DNA of 64,000 bases from Rhinopithecus roxellana (lineage: Eukaryota > Chordata > Mammalia > Primates > Cercopithecidae). Location of the stretch: the NCBI RefSeq assembly GCF_007565055.1, contig NC_044561.1:30769483-30833482 (forward strand). Reading direction: 5' to 3'. The first letter of the stretch is position 1; every line of letters starts with the position of its first letter. Below, piece by piece: positions 34,443-45,567 of the stretch. A program made the position numbers and the translations under genes. The notes under the pieces were generated by a model. The model saw nothing but the letters and a program-made list of their open reading frames with translations, had not been told where the DNA came from and did not search any database.

Positions 34443-37119
34443 ATGACAAATAGTTAATTGTGTTCCTCTCCACAAGAATATGAAAGATAAAACTTTGTCC
34501 TTGATTACGTAGAAGACTATGTCTTTGTAGTTTAAAACATTTTGCCATTGATTTTTGGTACTATTGAAATAGTATGTAAGAACTTGTTTATACTAGTGTA
34601 TTGGAAAGTTAGAAATTAGCTTTAAGAGGGCGGGAAACAGTTCTCCCTGAGTGTTAATGCTGTCGTAGACAAATCGTACACTTTCATAAACTACTTTTAT
34701 CTAAAGTCATTTTTTCATAATATAAATCAAAAAGGGCAGCAAGCACTTTTTAAATATGACTTAAAACCTTCTTCAATAATGAACAAAAATCGTATTCAGT
34801 TGATTTTCTTACCTATGGACCAAGACATATATTTCAGTAAAAGACAGTCGAGAGTGTTTAAACATTTCCATTTTGAAAGATTCAATGAAGTGAAAAAAAT
34901 GTGCCTGTAAAAAGAACCAGGTCTTCCAAAAGGAATTAATTTGTTTTTCAATGATGCACTGATCCTTTGAAAACAGGCAAGTTCCAATGAATAAACTATG
35001 AGGTGATGTCATAACTCCAGGAATGATATTCAGACAACTGGGGGGCTTGGCATCCACTCAAAAGAATGGATCTGGTTGTCCCAGAGCTGCTTGCTGAGTA
35101 TTCATCTTTTATTTGGTAGAAATGGAGGAATACGGGGCCTGGCATAGTGACAGGAGTGGGAGGAGCTCCTGGAGTCTTAAGACAGCAGTTATTTGCCAAC
35201 TAGCAGTACAGCAGTATTTTCAATATCTTCACTACTGGTATAGCCAAAAGATGTTTACTGGGTGATGTCAACCTGTGATTCTCACCAAGGGAATGTCACT
35301 TACTCATCAGTGATGTCCAGCGCACACTGGCTTGGGTTTGTGCAGCCAATCAGATCAACATTTTCCCATCAGTGTGACTTCAAGCATATGAACACCTTTC
35401 CCATGAGCCAGGTGCCAACCATTACTAGTATTTGTTATATAAGAAAAAATTGAAGTCCAAGAATGCCATTTCACTGACCAGCATGCCGTCTGCTTCAACC
35501 AAGACTTCAGCTAGTCCTAAATGCACGAGCATGATAATCACATATTCTACTGATCTTGAAACAAAAATCAATCAGTATCAAATGAAAATATAAGTAAATG
35601 TAATTAGTACCTTGTTTTCTCCCACAAAGCTTACATTTTCTTTCTCTTACTCCATTAGACATTGAGGCCTTCGTATTTATTAACAATAGTGAGTCCCTGC
35701 TCTACCAAATATATGTATAAAGTTCTCTGGGAGAAAATGGAATGAGTAGCTGTTTTTAAGGCAGCCATAGTATGAGTTTTGGAACTATGTAATTCAGATA
35801 AAACAAAAGGTTGACATTGTTTTTCATTTAAATACTGCAGCTATCAGAGTCACTGTAGGTACTGGATTTATTAAAACCTCAAATGTTTAAAAACTGTTGG
35901 CATGACTGTATGCATATTTTGATAGAGTTACATGCAGAAGCATGTTAATAAAATATCAGAATCAATTATAATATAAACCACATTTAATTAACATTTCTGA
36001 ATACAACCATATTCACTGCATTATTTTTACCATTTGGTGTCATTAATTCCCTCCTGACTCATCCCACTTACTAATTTAGAAAGGTTATTAATAAGAATAT
36101 CACTGTTTTCTGTTTCATACCGAAATAAGGTGACACTAATTGTTAAGATTTTTATCAACCACTACAGAGGACCTAGGCAAGTGAATACTTTGCCTCTATG
36201 AATTTCTCATGGAAGCATTTTGAGACCACTGTTTTAAAGGTCTCAAGACTATTTTAAAGACTTTTTAAAACCTTTAAAGGTTTTAAAGACTATTATTTCA
36301 AAGATAATATCTGCACAAGCCATGAACAAATGCTGAAATAAGGTATTTTTATTAGTTGTTCTTATTGAGGCAAGTTGGAAGATATTTATCTACTTGCACA
36401 ACAATAAACTAGATTTATTTGAGTAATACGTTTATCAAAATCCTGTTAGGAGTATATGGGTTTGGGTATTCAAAAAAATGGATGTGAGTTTTTCTGCTTT
36501 CCAGCAAGCCTGGTCACCTCCCTGCCAGGAGACAATGGTGGCTACGTGTGCATGTTTTATATAAGTATATCTGAATATTAGCAGTCTTTGGTCCCAATCC
36601 CACAAGTGCTGACAAGGGTCATTGGTAGAGTCATCGGCACCCCTGCACCCTCTCACTTTATTATGCTGATGTTAGAAATGCCAGGTGTGGAAGAAAGCAG
36701 AGCATCAGACCCAGATATGGGCACTACTGGAGAAGCAGATTGAGGCATTTACTAACACACAGAACCTTCAGGGCATTTAATTCGGTGAAACTGAGAACAA
36801 CGGGTGACAAAACGTGTTTCCAATTCCAGATGAAGTCTCAATATATTCTTGGACCATAAATTTAAAACATGAGTTGTCTAGCCATTCCAGAAAAGTCACA
36901 AAGCAGTGTTTGTATCAGTTGAAAGAAGGACTATGCAGTTATTAATAGAGAAGATCTCCCCTCATCCAAAAGATCAGGGAAGGACTAGAGAATAGCACCT
37001 GTGGGAATTTATCTGGATGTTGAAAGATATGCTGGGTGAACTACTGTAAAAAACAACATCATACTCACATCTTTGTCACTCATCTATTCATTCCAAAAAC
37101 TCAAAACTTCAGTGAACAC
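34443..37119. other. Unique-looking DNA, no gene recognised
   Basis: About 2.7 kb. Overlapping minus frames at 34809-35199 and a plus frame at 35262-35453 have no recognisable motif. A cluster of TTTTAAAG motifs with an 18-bp perfect palindrome lies at 36230-36300. Confidence 0.45.
36267..36284. repeat. 18-bp perfect palindrome AAAACCTTTAAAGGTTTT
   Basis: Read identically on both strands, and surrounded by three more TTTTAAAG motifs (36230-36300). Confidence 0.9.
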
Positions 37120-37328
37120 TGTATTAGCTTCCTACGACTGCCATAACAAAGTACCATAACCTGGGTGACTTAGAATAACAGAAATTTATTTTCTTGCAGT
37201 TTTGAAGGCTAGAAGGCTTAAATCAGTATGTTAGCAGGGTTGGTTGCTCCCGAGGGCTGTGACGGAGAATCTGTTCCCGGTCTCCCTCCTAGCTTCTAGA
37301 AGCCTCAGGTATTCCTTGGCTTGTGTAT
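37120..37328 (-). mobile_element. MLT1-type MaLR LTR, part 1, minus strand
   Basis: 'tgtattagcttcctacgactgccataacaaagtacc', 'aacagaaatttattttcttgcag' and 'ttccttggcttgtg' are MLT1 antisense. A MER1B splits the LTR, and it resumes at 37677. Confidence 0.85.
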
Positions 37329-37676
37329 CAGGGGTCCCCAGTCCTATAGGGGCATAGACCAGTACCGGTCCATGGCCTGTTAGGAACTGCTCACAAGAGG
37401 AGGTGAGCGGCCAGGGGGTAAGTGAGAATTACCACCTGAGCTCCACCTCTTGTCAGATCAGCCGGGACATTAGATTCTCTTAGGAGCGCAAACCCTATTG
37501 TGAACTGTGCATGGGAGGGATGTAGATTGCACACTCCTTAGGAGAATCTAATACCTGATGATCTGAGGTGGAACCGTTTCATCCCAAAACCAGCTCCCAC
37601 CACCCCTCACCTCCAGTCTTTGGAAAAATTGTCTTTCAGGAAACCGCTTTCTGGTGTCAAAAAGGTGGGGCCGCTG
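37329..37676 (+). mobile_element. MER1B hAT-Charlie transposon inserted in an MLT1 LTR
   Basis: Opens CAGGGGTCCCCAGTCC and closes GGTGGGGCCGCTG, about 348 bp, the short MER1B form. Target copies TTGTGTAT (37321-37328) and TTGTAGAT (37677-37684) agree at 6 of 8 bases. This second MER1 copy is shorter than the one at 17854. Confidence 0.87.
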
Positions 37677-37875
37677 TTGTAGATGAACTCTCCCTGTGTC
37701 TTCACATTATCTTCTCTCTCTACGCATCTGTCTCCATGTCAAAATGTCCCCTTTTTATAAAGACACCTGTTGTATGGCATTAGGGCCCATCCTAGTGACC
37801 TCGTTTTAATTTGATTACATCTATAAAGACCTTGTCTCCTAAGAAAGTCATGTTCTAATTACAAGGTATCTTTTT
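37677..37875 (-). mobile_element. MLT1-type MaLR LTR, part 2, minus strand
   Basis: 'ccctgtgtcttcacattatc', 'gggcccatcctagtgacctcgttttaatttgattacat' and 'agaccttgtctcctaagaaagtcatg' complete the antisense LTR. Confidence 0.85.
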
Positions 37876-38039
37876 TTACTTGACCCAGTTCTACCTGTAA
37901 CACCTACTGGTAGTCAGACACCATATGAGCCACTCACAAATGGTTGAGACACAGTTTCTGCCCTCATTGTGCTTAATAATCTAGCAAATATAATAATCAC
38001 CGAGAAAAAAAATTTTAAAGAAAAATAATTGATTGATCG

Positions 38040-38150
38040 TTACCTCTATGCTTGACACTATGCTAAATGCTTTACAAGCATTTTCTCATTTAATCCTCAT
38101 AGCAACATTTTGAAGTAAGCACTATCATTAGAAGCAGCTTTGTGGAAAGT
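38040..38150 (-). mobile_element. MIR SINE fragment, minus strand
   Basis: 'cactatgctaaatgctttacaagcattttctcatttaatcctcatagcaac' is the antisense MIR 3' region. Confidence 0.75.
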
Positions 38151-39115
38151 TATATTTGATTTGAGTGTGAAGAATAGACTTGTAATTCTTCAGTCAAAGA
38201 AGAAGACACATCAGGAAAACTGCATTGGTTGAGGACAGAAAATGTGTGTGTGGGGAACAGAACGTGCTCAACTCTGGTTTCAGGAGGCTGAAATAGACAA
38301 GTCTTCAGCATGGTCTGTCTGCCTGCCCCTCTCTTCCTGCCTGGGATCCTCCAATATGCAGCATGGGATTCGGGTGGCATCCCCCCTGCACATACACCCA
38401 TGCAACCCAGGGGTGGAGGGACATTAACACCCATGGTGCCATTCCTAACCGGTGGGAGTGAAAACAGATACATCATGCTTCCTCCTTTTGTGCCTTGGGT
38501 GGACAATTCTGAGACACCATTCAGAAGGCTCTCAGAAGGTCCCTGCGGAATCAAGCACCAGGTACTTATATAGTGGTGGACAACTCAGTAATGCATTTTT
38601 GTATGGTCTTTGTCTCCTTTCCTATTTTACTCTCCTACCCTATAATTCTCCCCAGAATTCCCATCTCAAAAGACTTGCACAAAAGCCTTGGCCTCAGGTT
38701 CCACTTTTAAGAGACTAAGATCATTGGCATCAGATTTTATTATCCCAGGTCAGAGATGAAAATAACTGACTTATCAGTGTCTTTCTCAAAGCCGAGAAGC
38801 TTTAGGCATACCGAGAAATAGCACCCAAGTCTCTTAGCTTCCTGAAGAACATCTTCCCCATAAAAGAGGTCATCCAGTCTAAAAAGTCTCAATAATCATT
38901 TTCCTGTATAAACACCTTCAAGTGCCTTGCATGAGGGAAAGCACTTTTTGCTCCTTTCTACACCATCACCTCTGGCATGGAAGAGTGGTAGCTGGGACCC
39001 CATTGCCAGTGCAACAGAACAAGCTTAAAAATAGTTTTATCTGAAGTGATGCTAAAAAGGCAAGTCATGGAAGTAAAATGCAAATGTTCTGTCTCTTATT
39101 GTCTTTCCATTATAT
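38151..39115. other. Unique-looking DNA
   Basis: Contains one of the longest repeat-free ORFs in the window, on the minus strand at 38150-38554 (134 codons). It has no recognisable domain, splice context or start context, so I do not call it a gene. Confidence 0.45.
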
Positions 39116-39118
39116 GGA

Positions 39119-39137
39119 ACACACACACACACACATA
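39119..39137 (+). repeat. (AC)n microsatellite
   Basis: About eight AC units followed by ATACA. Confidence 0.9.
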
Positions 39138-40474
39138 CAAATGAATTTCAGCTCAGGAGAAATTAACTTGAACCAAAATGAAAGAGAAGAGTAGAGACTT
39201 CTGACTCAAAGGCAAGTCTACTTCAATTGCTTCTGCCACTACCAAATTAAAAGTTGAAGCACAAGAGCCTTTTGGGACCTCTAAAATCGTTCTCTGATTC
39301 CTGGAAACTTTCCTTCTGTAGAGAAATAAATACATTAATGGAGTACTTCTTCCTCCCACAATGTCCAAAGTCCTGTATTTTAAAAAATTTATGTTACAGA
39401 ATACTTTCATATTGCAGTTCTTTTTTTTTTTCATCTTTCTCCTGAGCAAATTTTTATATGAAGGTCACACCAACTTCCATAATGCACAGAGGTTGTATTC
39501 TCTTAATGGTTCTAAAAGCCACATACATACGAGCAAATTGCTATCTAGATTAATTATAGAAAATGTTCAAAAGAATTCCATTATTATTGCAGATCCCATT
39601 AAGAGGCTGTAATGTATAGATAATAATTCTGTTTACTGCAATTGACATCCATACACATCTTGGAAATATCCAGAAAAAGACATACAGGATATTTTAAAAC
39701 ACACCCACTGTCCCATTCTTTTATTTGACCATTTCCCCTGATTTTATGATGCATTAATCTTCAGTGGTTTTGTGATTTTTCTAATTTTCTTTCTCCCTTT
39801 TCCATGGGCACCATTCTACCCCTCCTTTGGATGAAGTATATGAGAGTTGCACAACCCCACAGAGAAAGTTGCTATCTAGCTAGCTTGGGAATTTCTACAC
39901 TTAGGCAGACTCAGGAAAGTGCTAGGAGGAGGCAGTTCCCACAAAGTACACTGCTATTTTACTACTAAATGAGTTAAGACCCCAGAATCTTCAGTCTTTG
40001 GAAAACAATCCCATAACAGAGCCTTTCATGCAATTGAAGAGCTTCTTTCATACAGAGAGACAGATGGAAGAAACATTGAAGAAAATACTCTGCATTGTAA
40101 CCTCAAGAAGATTTGGAAGAAGGAAGCCATTTCAAAGAGACTGTTTTCAAAGTACATGCATTCCTGGGGGAGAAAAGCAACTTCATTTATTCTTTTCCCT
40201 TATACAAACAAGTTTTCAGAGCAGTCCCTCTGATGAAGTATATCGTATCATGCTCATGAACAGCTGTCTGTATGTATAAGAAAAAATATTTAGAAACAGG
40301 TCGCTGTTTACTCTAGCAATGCTACTGTGTGTTAGTGAGTCATGGATGCAACAATGCTAGTTTTGATTTTGTCTGTGGAATAAAATCCAAAATTTGGTAT
40401 TATCAAAAACTTTGCAGGCTTCTCAACCAGGTCTTATGTAATTTCTGGCTTGAAGAGATGGGAGTCAGAACTCT
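39138..40474. other. Unique-looking AT-rich DNA
   Basis: No gene or named repeat. Confidence 0.5.
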
Positions 40475-40695
40475 GTCTCAGGATTTCTCAACCTCAACAC
40501 AAGGATCAGATTATTCTTCATTGTGGGGGGCTGCCCTGCACATTGCAGAACATTTAGCAACACCCTGGCCTCTACCCCCTGGATGCCAGTAGCACCTACC
40601 CAACTGTAACAATCAAAAGTGTCTTCAGATAATGCCAAAATGTAGCTAGGGGTGGAGATGATAAAATCATCCCTGATTCAGAACTACCGCTTTGT
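40475..40695 (-). mobile_element. MER5A-like hAT-Charlie element, minus strand
   Basis: 'ttcttcattgtggggggctgccctgcacattgcag', 'cctggcctctaccccctggatgccagtagcacc' and 'gtcttcagataatgccaaaatg' are MER5A read on the opposite strand. Confidence 0.85.
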
Positions 40696-42226
40696 ATTAA
40701 GAACATCGTTCTTGGAAGGATTTTGTTTTAAGGCCTGTAGTTGAGTGTAGGATATGCCAAGAACATACTGAGTTGTCTAAAGAAGAATTTTCTTAGACAA
40801 AATTTAAGCTGACAAGAACAGTAGTAAAGAAGTATTGAAGGGAAGTGAAGAAGCATTGCTCCTGGCTCTCACAGGTGGACAATGTGCAGGCAGACAATAT
40901 AACCCAGTTTGCTGTATTTGTCAGAGGGAAGGATTCTTATTCTGCTCTGCATCCTTCCTCTTAGTCCCCATTCGAAGCATGATTAACTGTCCCCTGGCAG
41001 ATGGTGGTTCAGGGCCAGCCGAAGAGCATCTCTTTCCCTAAAGGCCCTCTCGGTAACTACTGGGAAAAGCGATCTTAAGTAGCCATTTTAGGGCTAGAAA
41101 GAAAAGAATTTTACAGAGTTTGCAGCTGAATGACAGAAGACAGAAGGAATGCAATAACTTAAATGCATCTGTAGCCATGTCTGTGGAGCGCTGAGGAATC
41201 CATTAGGGTATAAGGTAGCAAGGAGACCTCTCAAGGTGGAAAAATAAAAATAAAAAAGATTAGAAGGAAATTGCAGAGTGAAGAAATGAGCCTTTCTCAT
41301 TACTTGAAAGTGTAATCTCTACTCATAAAAGCAAGCAGAAAAAAAGAGACATATTTGATTTTATTATAAAATAAAAGTAGGAGGGACAAAAATCCTGCAC
41401 ACTCAAGTGTGGTGTGTGCAAAGTGCTCAAGTAACTTAGAAATAAATAAAGGTCTTTGACTTCTTGGTACTATATTAGCATATTCCTCTGTTCTTCTAAG
41501 AGCATATGGCTCTGCCAGAGGCAGGAGCTATAAGAAGGGAGGCAGAAATGCAAAGAAGACTTGATCTTTCAAAGGAAATACATTTCACTATTTTTTCTCC
41601 ATTTGAAAATCATGTTTTATTTCAACCTGTTAGATTTATATTTTCAAGTCAATAATAATGTGTAAAATGTCTAAAAGGGCTTGGAATGCATTTTATAAAC
41701 AGTCTGGGAATTGAAGACTGAAAGTCCTAAGTTTTCTGAAATCACTGTTTTAATATCTCTAAGTTCCAGTATCTAGCATGTTAAAGATAAAGTGAAGTTT
41801 ATTCACGTTTATAATAGATTTAATTTTTGCATCCAAACTGACAAAAGGGAGTTCACAATGCTTTTAGTTCTGATGCTTTTGTGGGGAGCAGGTATCTTTC
41901 TGATTTCTGCTACTGTGTAAGTATCTAGTAATCAGTTATCTTATGATCTTATGACGTGGTTATTTGTTTATGAAGACACAGCCATCAGCATTGATTGTGT
42001 GGCTTCACTATTGACCTTGCCTAGGGGAATTTGGACATCAAACTTTGGATTTAAAAATTATTTCTATGGAGGTTAATTAGCTTTTTGTTAGTGGTGTTTC
42101 CTTTGAGTGACATTCAGGGGAAATAGGAAAGTCTGAGTTGACACAAAATTTTAGATGACTTTGCAATAGGGAAATTACTTTTTTATGGATGTGGGTACTC
42201 TAACGCTGTTAACTAACACTAATTAA
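40696..42226. other. Unique-looking DNA
   Basis: About 1.5 kb with no gene or named repeat. Confidence 0.5.
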
Positions 42227-42362
42227 CTCTGCCTAGAGACAGTCCCAGCTGCTGCATGAAATTAGTATGGTGCTGTCCTACAAAATCCACACTGCTCTGC
42301 CTAGAGACAGTCCCAGCAGCTGTATGAAATTAGTATGGTGCTGTCCTACACAATCCATACTG
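42227..42362 (+). repeat. 68-bp tandem duplication, two copies
   Basis: Unit 1 (42227-42294) and unit 2 (42295-42362) both begin CTCTGCCTAGAGACAGTCCC and share ATGAAATTAGTATGGTGCTG. They differ at about five positions. The period is exactly 68 and the unit is not a repeat family I know. Confidence 0.93.
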
Positions 42363-43286
42363 CTAAGGGAGGAAATAAATAAAGGTTTCTGAACATCCAT
42401 GGAAAAATAAAGTGTTTTCTGTGGCAGTAGTAAACTGAAAGTAGTACTTAATTCTAGATAATGTTTTCACCACCCATTCTTGTGTCCCCATCCTACCAAC
42501 TTGTGAAAAAATAGGAATCCAAGTGTCTTGTTCCTTCAGTTTCCAGACACCCAATGTAGTCCTCTCAATACGTGTCTGCATCATCTTCAGTCTCTGGCTG
42601 AGCTCCCAGCAGTTCCATATTTTCCCCCATTCTGTCCCCCCTCCTATTATGTTTCTGAATGTGTACACATCTGTTTAAGAAAGCAAAAGAATCTAAAAGT
42701 AATTGATGTCTTTCTTGGAAAATTAATTCGTTTATTTAACCAGCATTTTATTCAGTACTTAGATGTGTCCAGGAAACACATGAGCTTTGAAACATCTCTT
42801 TCTGAATCAGCAGCTTCCACACCGAGAGAGTATGCCAGAGTGAAACCTAGCAACTGCCAGAAACTAAATTTAAATCCAATTGTGCATAACTTAATCACAA
42901 GATTACGTGTTCTATTTACTCAATTGTATTAACAACAGTCATTCTAAGGCAATGTTTCACTGTCATGGGAGGCTGGAGCCCGGCGTGCCCTCCTGTTCCG
43001 GTTTCCTTATTCTTGCCTTGGTTTGAGAGCTTAGAATCTCGATCACGTGAAGACCACTCTACTGGAGCAGCAGGAGCACATTTGGTTCTAGTTCTATCAT
43101 CAGAGTCAGCCACCCTCCTGGCTCTGAGACTCTGAGGACAGGAGAAAGGGAAGGACAAAAGTCAAAAGACAGGACCACGAGGTAAACTCTAATACTAACC
43201 CCAGCCCACCCACTCCTCAAATAATTTGACCACCGTTGGACAGAGCTGCAATACTCTGAAAGCTTTATGCCTTCTTATGACACTTA
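42363..43286. other. Unique-looking DNA with a CpG-containing patch
   Basis: A repeat-free plus ORF (42528-42932, 134 codons) shows no known domain. At 42916-43158 a minus frame of 80 codons follows a good acceptor (CCTTTCTCCTGTCCTCAG near 43135-43152) but has no partner donor or family. Not called. Confidence 0.4.
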
Positions 43287-43291
43287 GTCCC

Positions 43292-43654
43292 TGTAGTAGT
43301 CTGTTTTCACGTAAAGAATGCCTGAGATGGGGTAATTTATAAATAAAAAAGGTTTAATGAACTCACACTTTTGTACGGCTGGGGAAGCCTCAGGAAACTT
43401 ACAATCATGGCAGAAGGCAAAGGGGAAGCAGGCACCTTCTTCACAAGGCAGCAGGAAGGAGAATGAATGCAGGAGGAACTACCAAACACTTATAAAACCA
43501 TCAGATCTTGTGAAAACTCCTTCATTATCATAAGAACAGCATGGGGGAAACCATCACCATGATCCAGTCACTTCCCACCAGATCCCTCCCTCGACAAACA
43601 GGGATTACAATTCAAGATGAGATTTAGGTGGGGACACAGAGCCAAATCATATCA
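43292..43654 (-). mobile_element. MST-type MaLR solo LTR, minus strand
   Basis: A 363-bp antisense MST LTR (TGTAGTAGTCTGTTTTCAC... to ...CAAATCATATCA). A perfect 5-bp duplication, GTCCC (43287-43291, 43655-43659), fits ERVL-MaLR integration. Confidence 0.93.
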
Positions 43655-43659
43655 GTCCC

Positions 43660-44651
43660 CTTAGCAGACAGAAACCTGGCACTGTGCTGGAGGAGAAAAG
43701 TTGGCTTACTTTCAGAAGGGAAATTTCAAGCTAGAAACCTGGAGGAATGGGAGAAGACTCTGGTGTTACATCGTTTTCTCATTAATCAGAATCTTAGAAC
43801 TTCGAAAGATAATCTCAGCTGTCTGTGTGACATATCCAGCATTTCATTTCAAGTACTACATTGAACACGTTGACAGGAATTTATTCATTTTGAAATGAAA
43901 ACAAATGACACTGAAAGAAAATTAGGGCTGACTGATTTGATGAGAAAAGCACGACTCTGCAGTCTAAAGGTGACTTTGTGGAGGCTCCCAATTTAAATGC
44001 AGGGTGGTCCTGTCCTCCTGGTACTACAGCTCTAGAATTCTTAATGCACAGATGGAAGTTGCCAAAAGTAAGTGAAGAGAAACTCACATATTGTCTTCTT
44101 TTCTCTTGTATAATCAAAGAAATGCAAGCATGAGCCCCTGAAAAGTTATTTACCTCTTTTCCTATTATAGTTGGAATTCTAGTGAAATTAGAATAGCAAT
44201 TATCACTTAAATAGCTGTAATAATTGAAGACTAGGATGAATAAGTTGTAAGTGGCCTACTTACCTTCAAATGTAATTCCTCACAATTTGCAGAATGAAAC
44301 AGTGAACCTAGTGTTTCTTTTATGATAAAGTAATCATTTTTAAAATGAGAGAAAATGCTGTGGTTTTAAAACTTAGCATATCTGATTTTTAAGTTAGTCT
44401 TTCAGGTGATCTCAGAATGTTATTCACATGGCACCTTACGATGATGATGCCCTCCTGGAAAGACATGAAGACTGACATTTAGATCTATCATTTCCAAAGA
44501 CAGAATATCCGTTAACTAGAGAAACCATGTCCCCTGAACTAGGATACAGCATTGCATGAAGGAAACTGTGAACATTGAAAATCTCCATGTTTCAAACATT
44601 GCCATATGGAAAAAATATTGTACTGCATAGCTTTACTTTATTTTGTGTAAT
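43660..44651. other. Unique-looking DNA
   Basis: About 1 kb with no gene recognised. Confidence 0.5.
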
Positions 44652-44663
44652 AGAAACATTTCT

Positions 44664-44970
44664 TGCCTGGGAGCTGTGGCTCATGCCTAGAATCCCAGCA
44701 CTTGGGAGGCAAGTGGCTCACCTGAGATCAGAAGTTCGAGACCAGACTGGCCGACACGGTGAAACCCCATCTCTACTAAAAATACAAAAATTAGCCAGGT
44801 GTGGTAGCAGGCACCTGTAATTCCAGCTGGGAGGCTGGGACAGGAGGCTGGGGCAGGAGAATTGATTGAACCTGGTAGGCGGAGGTTGCAGTGAGCTGAG
44901 ATTGCGCCAATGAATGACTTCTGGCCCAGAATCCTGGCTAAGAATGAAATTCTATCTAAAAAAAGAAAAG
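44664..44970 (+). mobile_element. Alu (AluS-like), outer member of a nested pair
   Basis: TGCCTGGGAGCTGTGGCTC...ATTCTATCTAAAAAAAG. The left duplication AGAAACATTTCT (44652-44663) finds its match only at 45556-45567, after the second Alu and its purine tail. So the second Alu went into this Alu's A-tail. It contains a local duplication (GGGAGGCTGGGACAGGAGGCTGGGG). Confidence 0.9.
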
Positions 44971-45245
44971 GAGAGGGGTGGGGTGCAGGACTCACACCCT
45001 GTAGTCCCAGACACTTGTGGAGGCTGAGGCGAGTGGATACGAGGAGCAGGAGATTGAACCACCGGCTAACATGGTGAAACCCATCTCTAAAATAAAAAAA
45101 AAATAGCTGGGCGTGTGGCGGGTGCCGTAAGCAGAAAAGCTACTGGGGAGGCTGGGGCAGAAAGGCATAAACACGAGAGGTGGAGCTTGCAGTGAGCTGA
45201 GATCGGACCACTGTACTCCCGTCAGGTGACAGAGTGAGACCCCTC
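44971..45245 (+). mobile_element. Alu, heavily eroded by 1-nt deletions, inner member of a nested pair
   Basis: Alu order is clear (GACTCACACCCTGTAGTCCC...GGTGGAGCTTGCAGTGAGCTGAGATCGGACC...) but single bases, mostly C, are missing at many places (e.g. GGATACGAGG, GAAACCCATC, GGGTGCCGTAAGC). This may be true decay or low consensus accuracy next to the purine tract. Confidence 0.85.
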
Positions 45246-45555
45246 TCAAAAAGAAAAGAAGAAGAGAGAGACGGAAAAAGAAGAAAGAAAAAAGAGAAAA
45301 GAAAGAAAGCAAGAAAGAAAGAAAAAGAAAAAAAACGAAAAAAGAAAGAAAGAAAAGAAAAAAAAAAAAAAGAAAAAGAAAGAAAAAAGAAAGGAAAGGA
45401 AGGAAGGAAGGAAGGAAGGAAGGAAGGAAGGAAGGAAGGAAGGAAGGAAGGAAGGAAAGAAGGAAGGAGAAAAGAAAGAGAAAGAAAGAGAGAGAAAGAA
45501 AGAAAGAAAGGAAAGAAGGAAGAAAGGGAAAAGAAGAGAAAGAAAGAGAGAAGAA
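45246..45555 (+). repeat. ~310-bp polypurine tract (GAAA/GGAA)n
   Basis: Nearly pure A/G, with a core of about 15 GGAA units (about 45395-45460) flanked by GAAA mixtures. It grew from an Alu A-tail. The long Lys/Arg/Glu and Phe/Ser ORFs across it are translated repeat. Confidence 0.93.
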
Positions 45556-45567
45556 AGAAACATTTCT

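Noticed and set aside
38150..38554. 134-codon repeat-free ORF, minus strand
   Set aside because: No known domain, no splice or promoter context; overlapping ORFs of similar size on the other strand suggest locally low stop density.
42528..42932. 134-codon repeat-free ORF, plus strand
   Set aside because: No recognisable domain or supporting signals; chance ORF most likely.
42916..43158. Minus-strand frame of 80 codons with a good acceptor
   Set aside because: No donor, stop/poly(A) context or family; acceptor-like pyrimidine runs are common.
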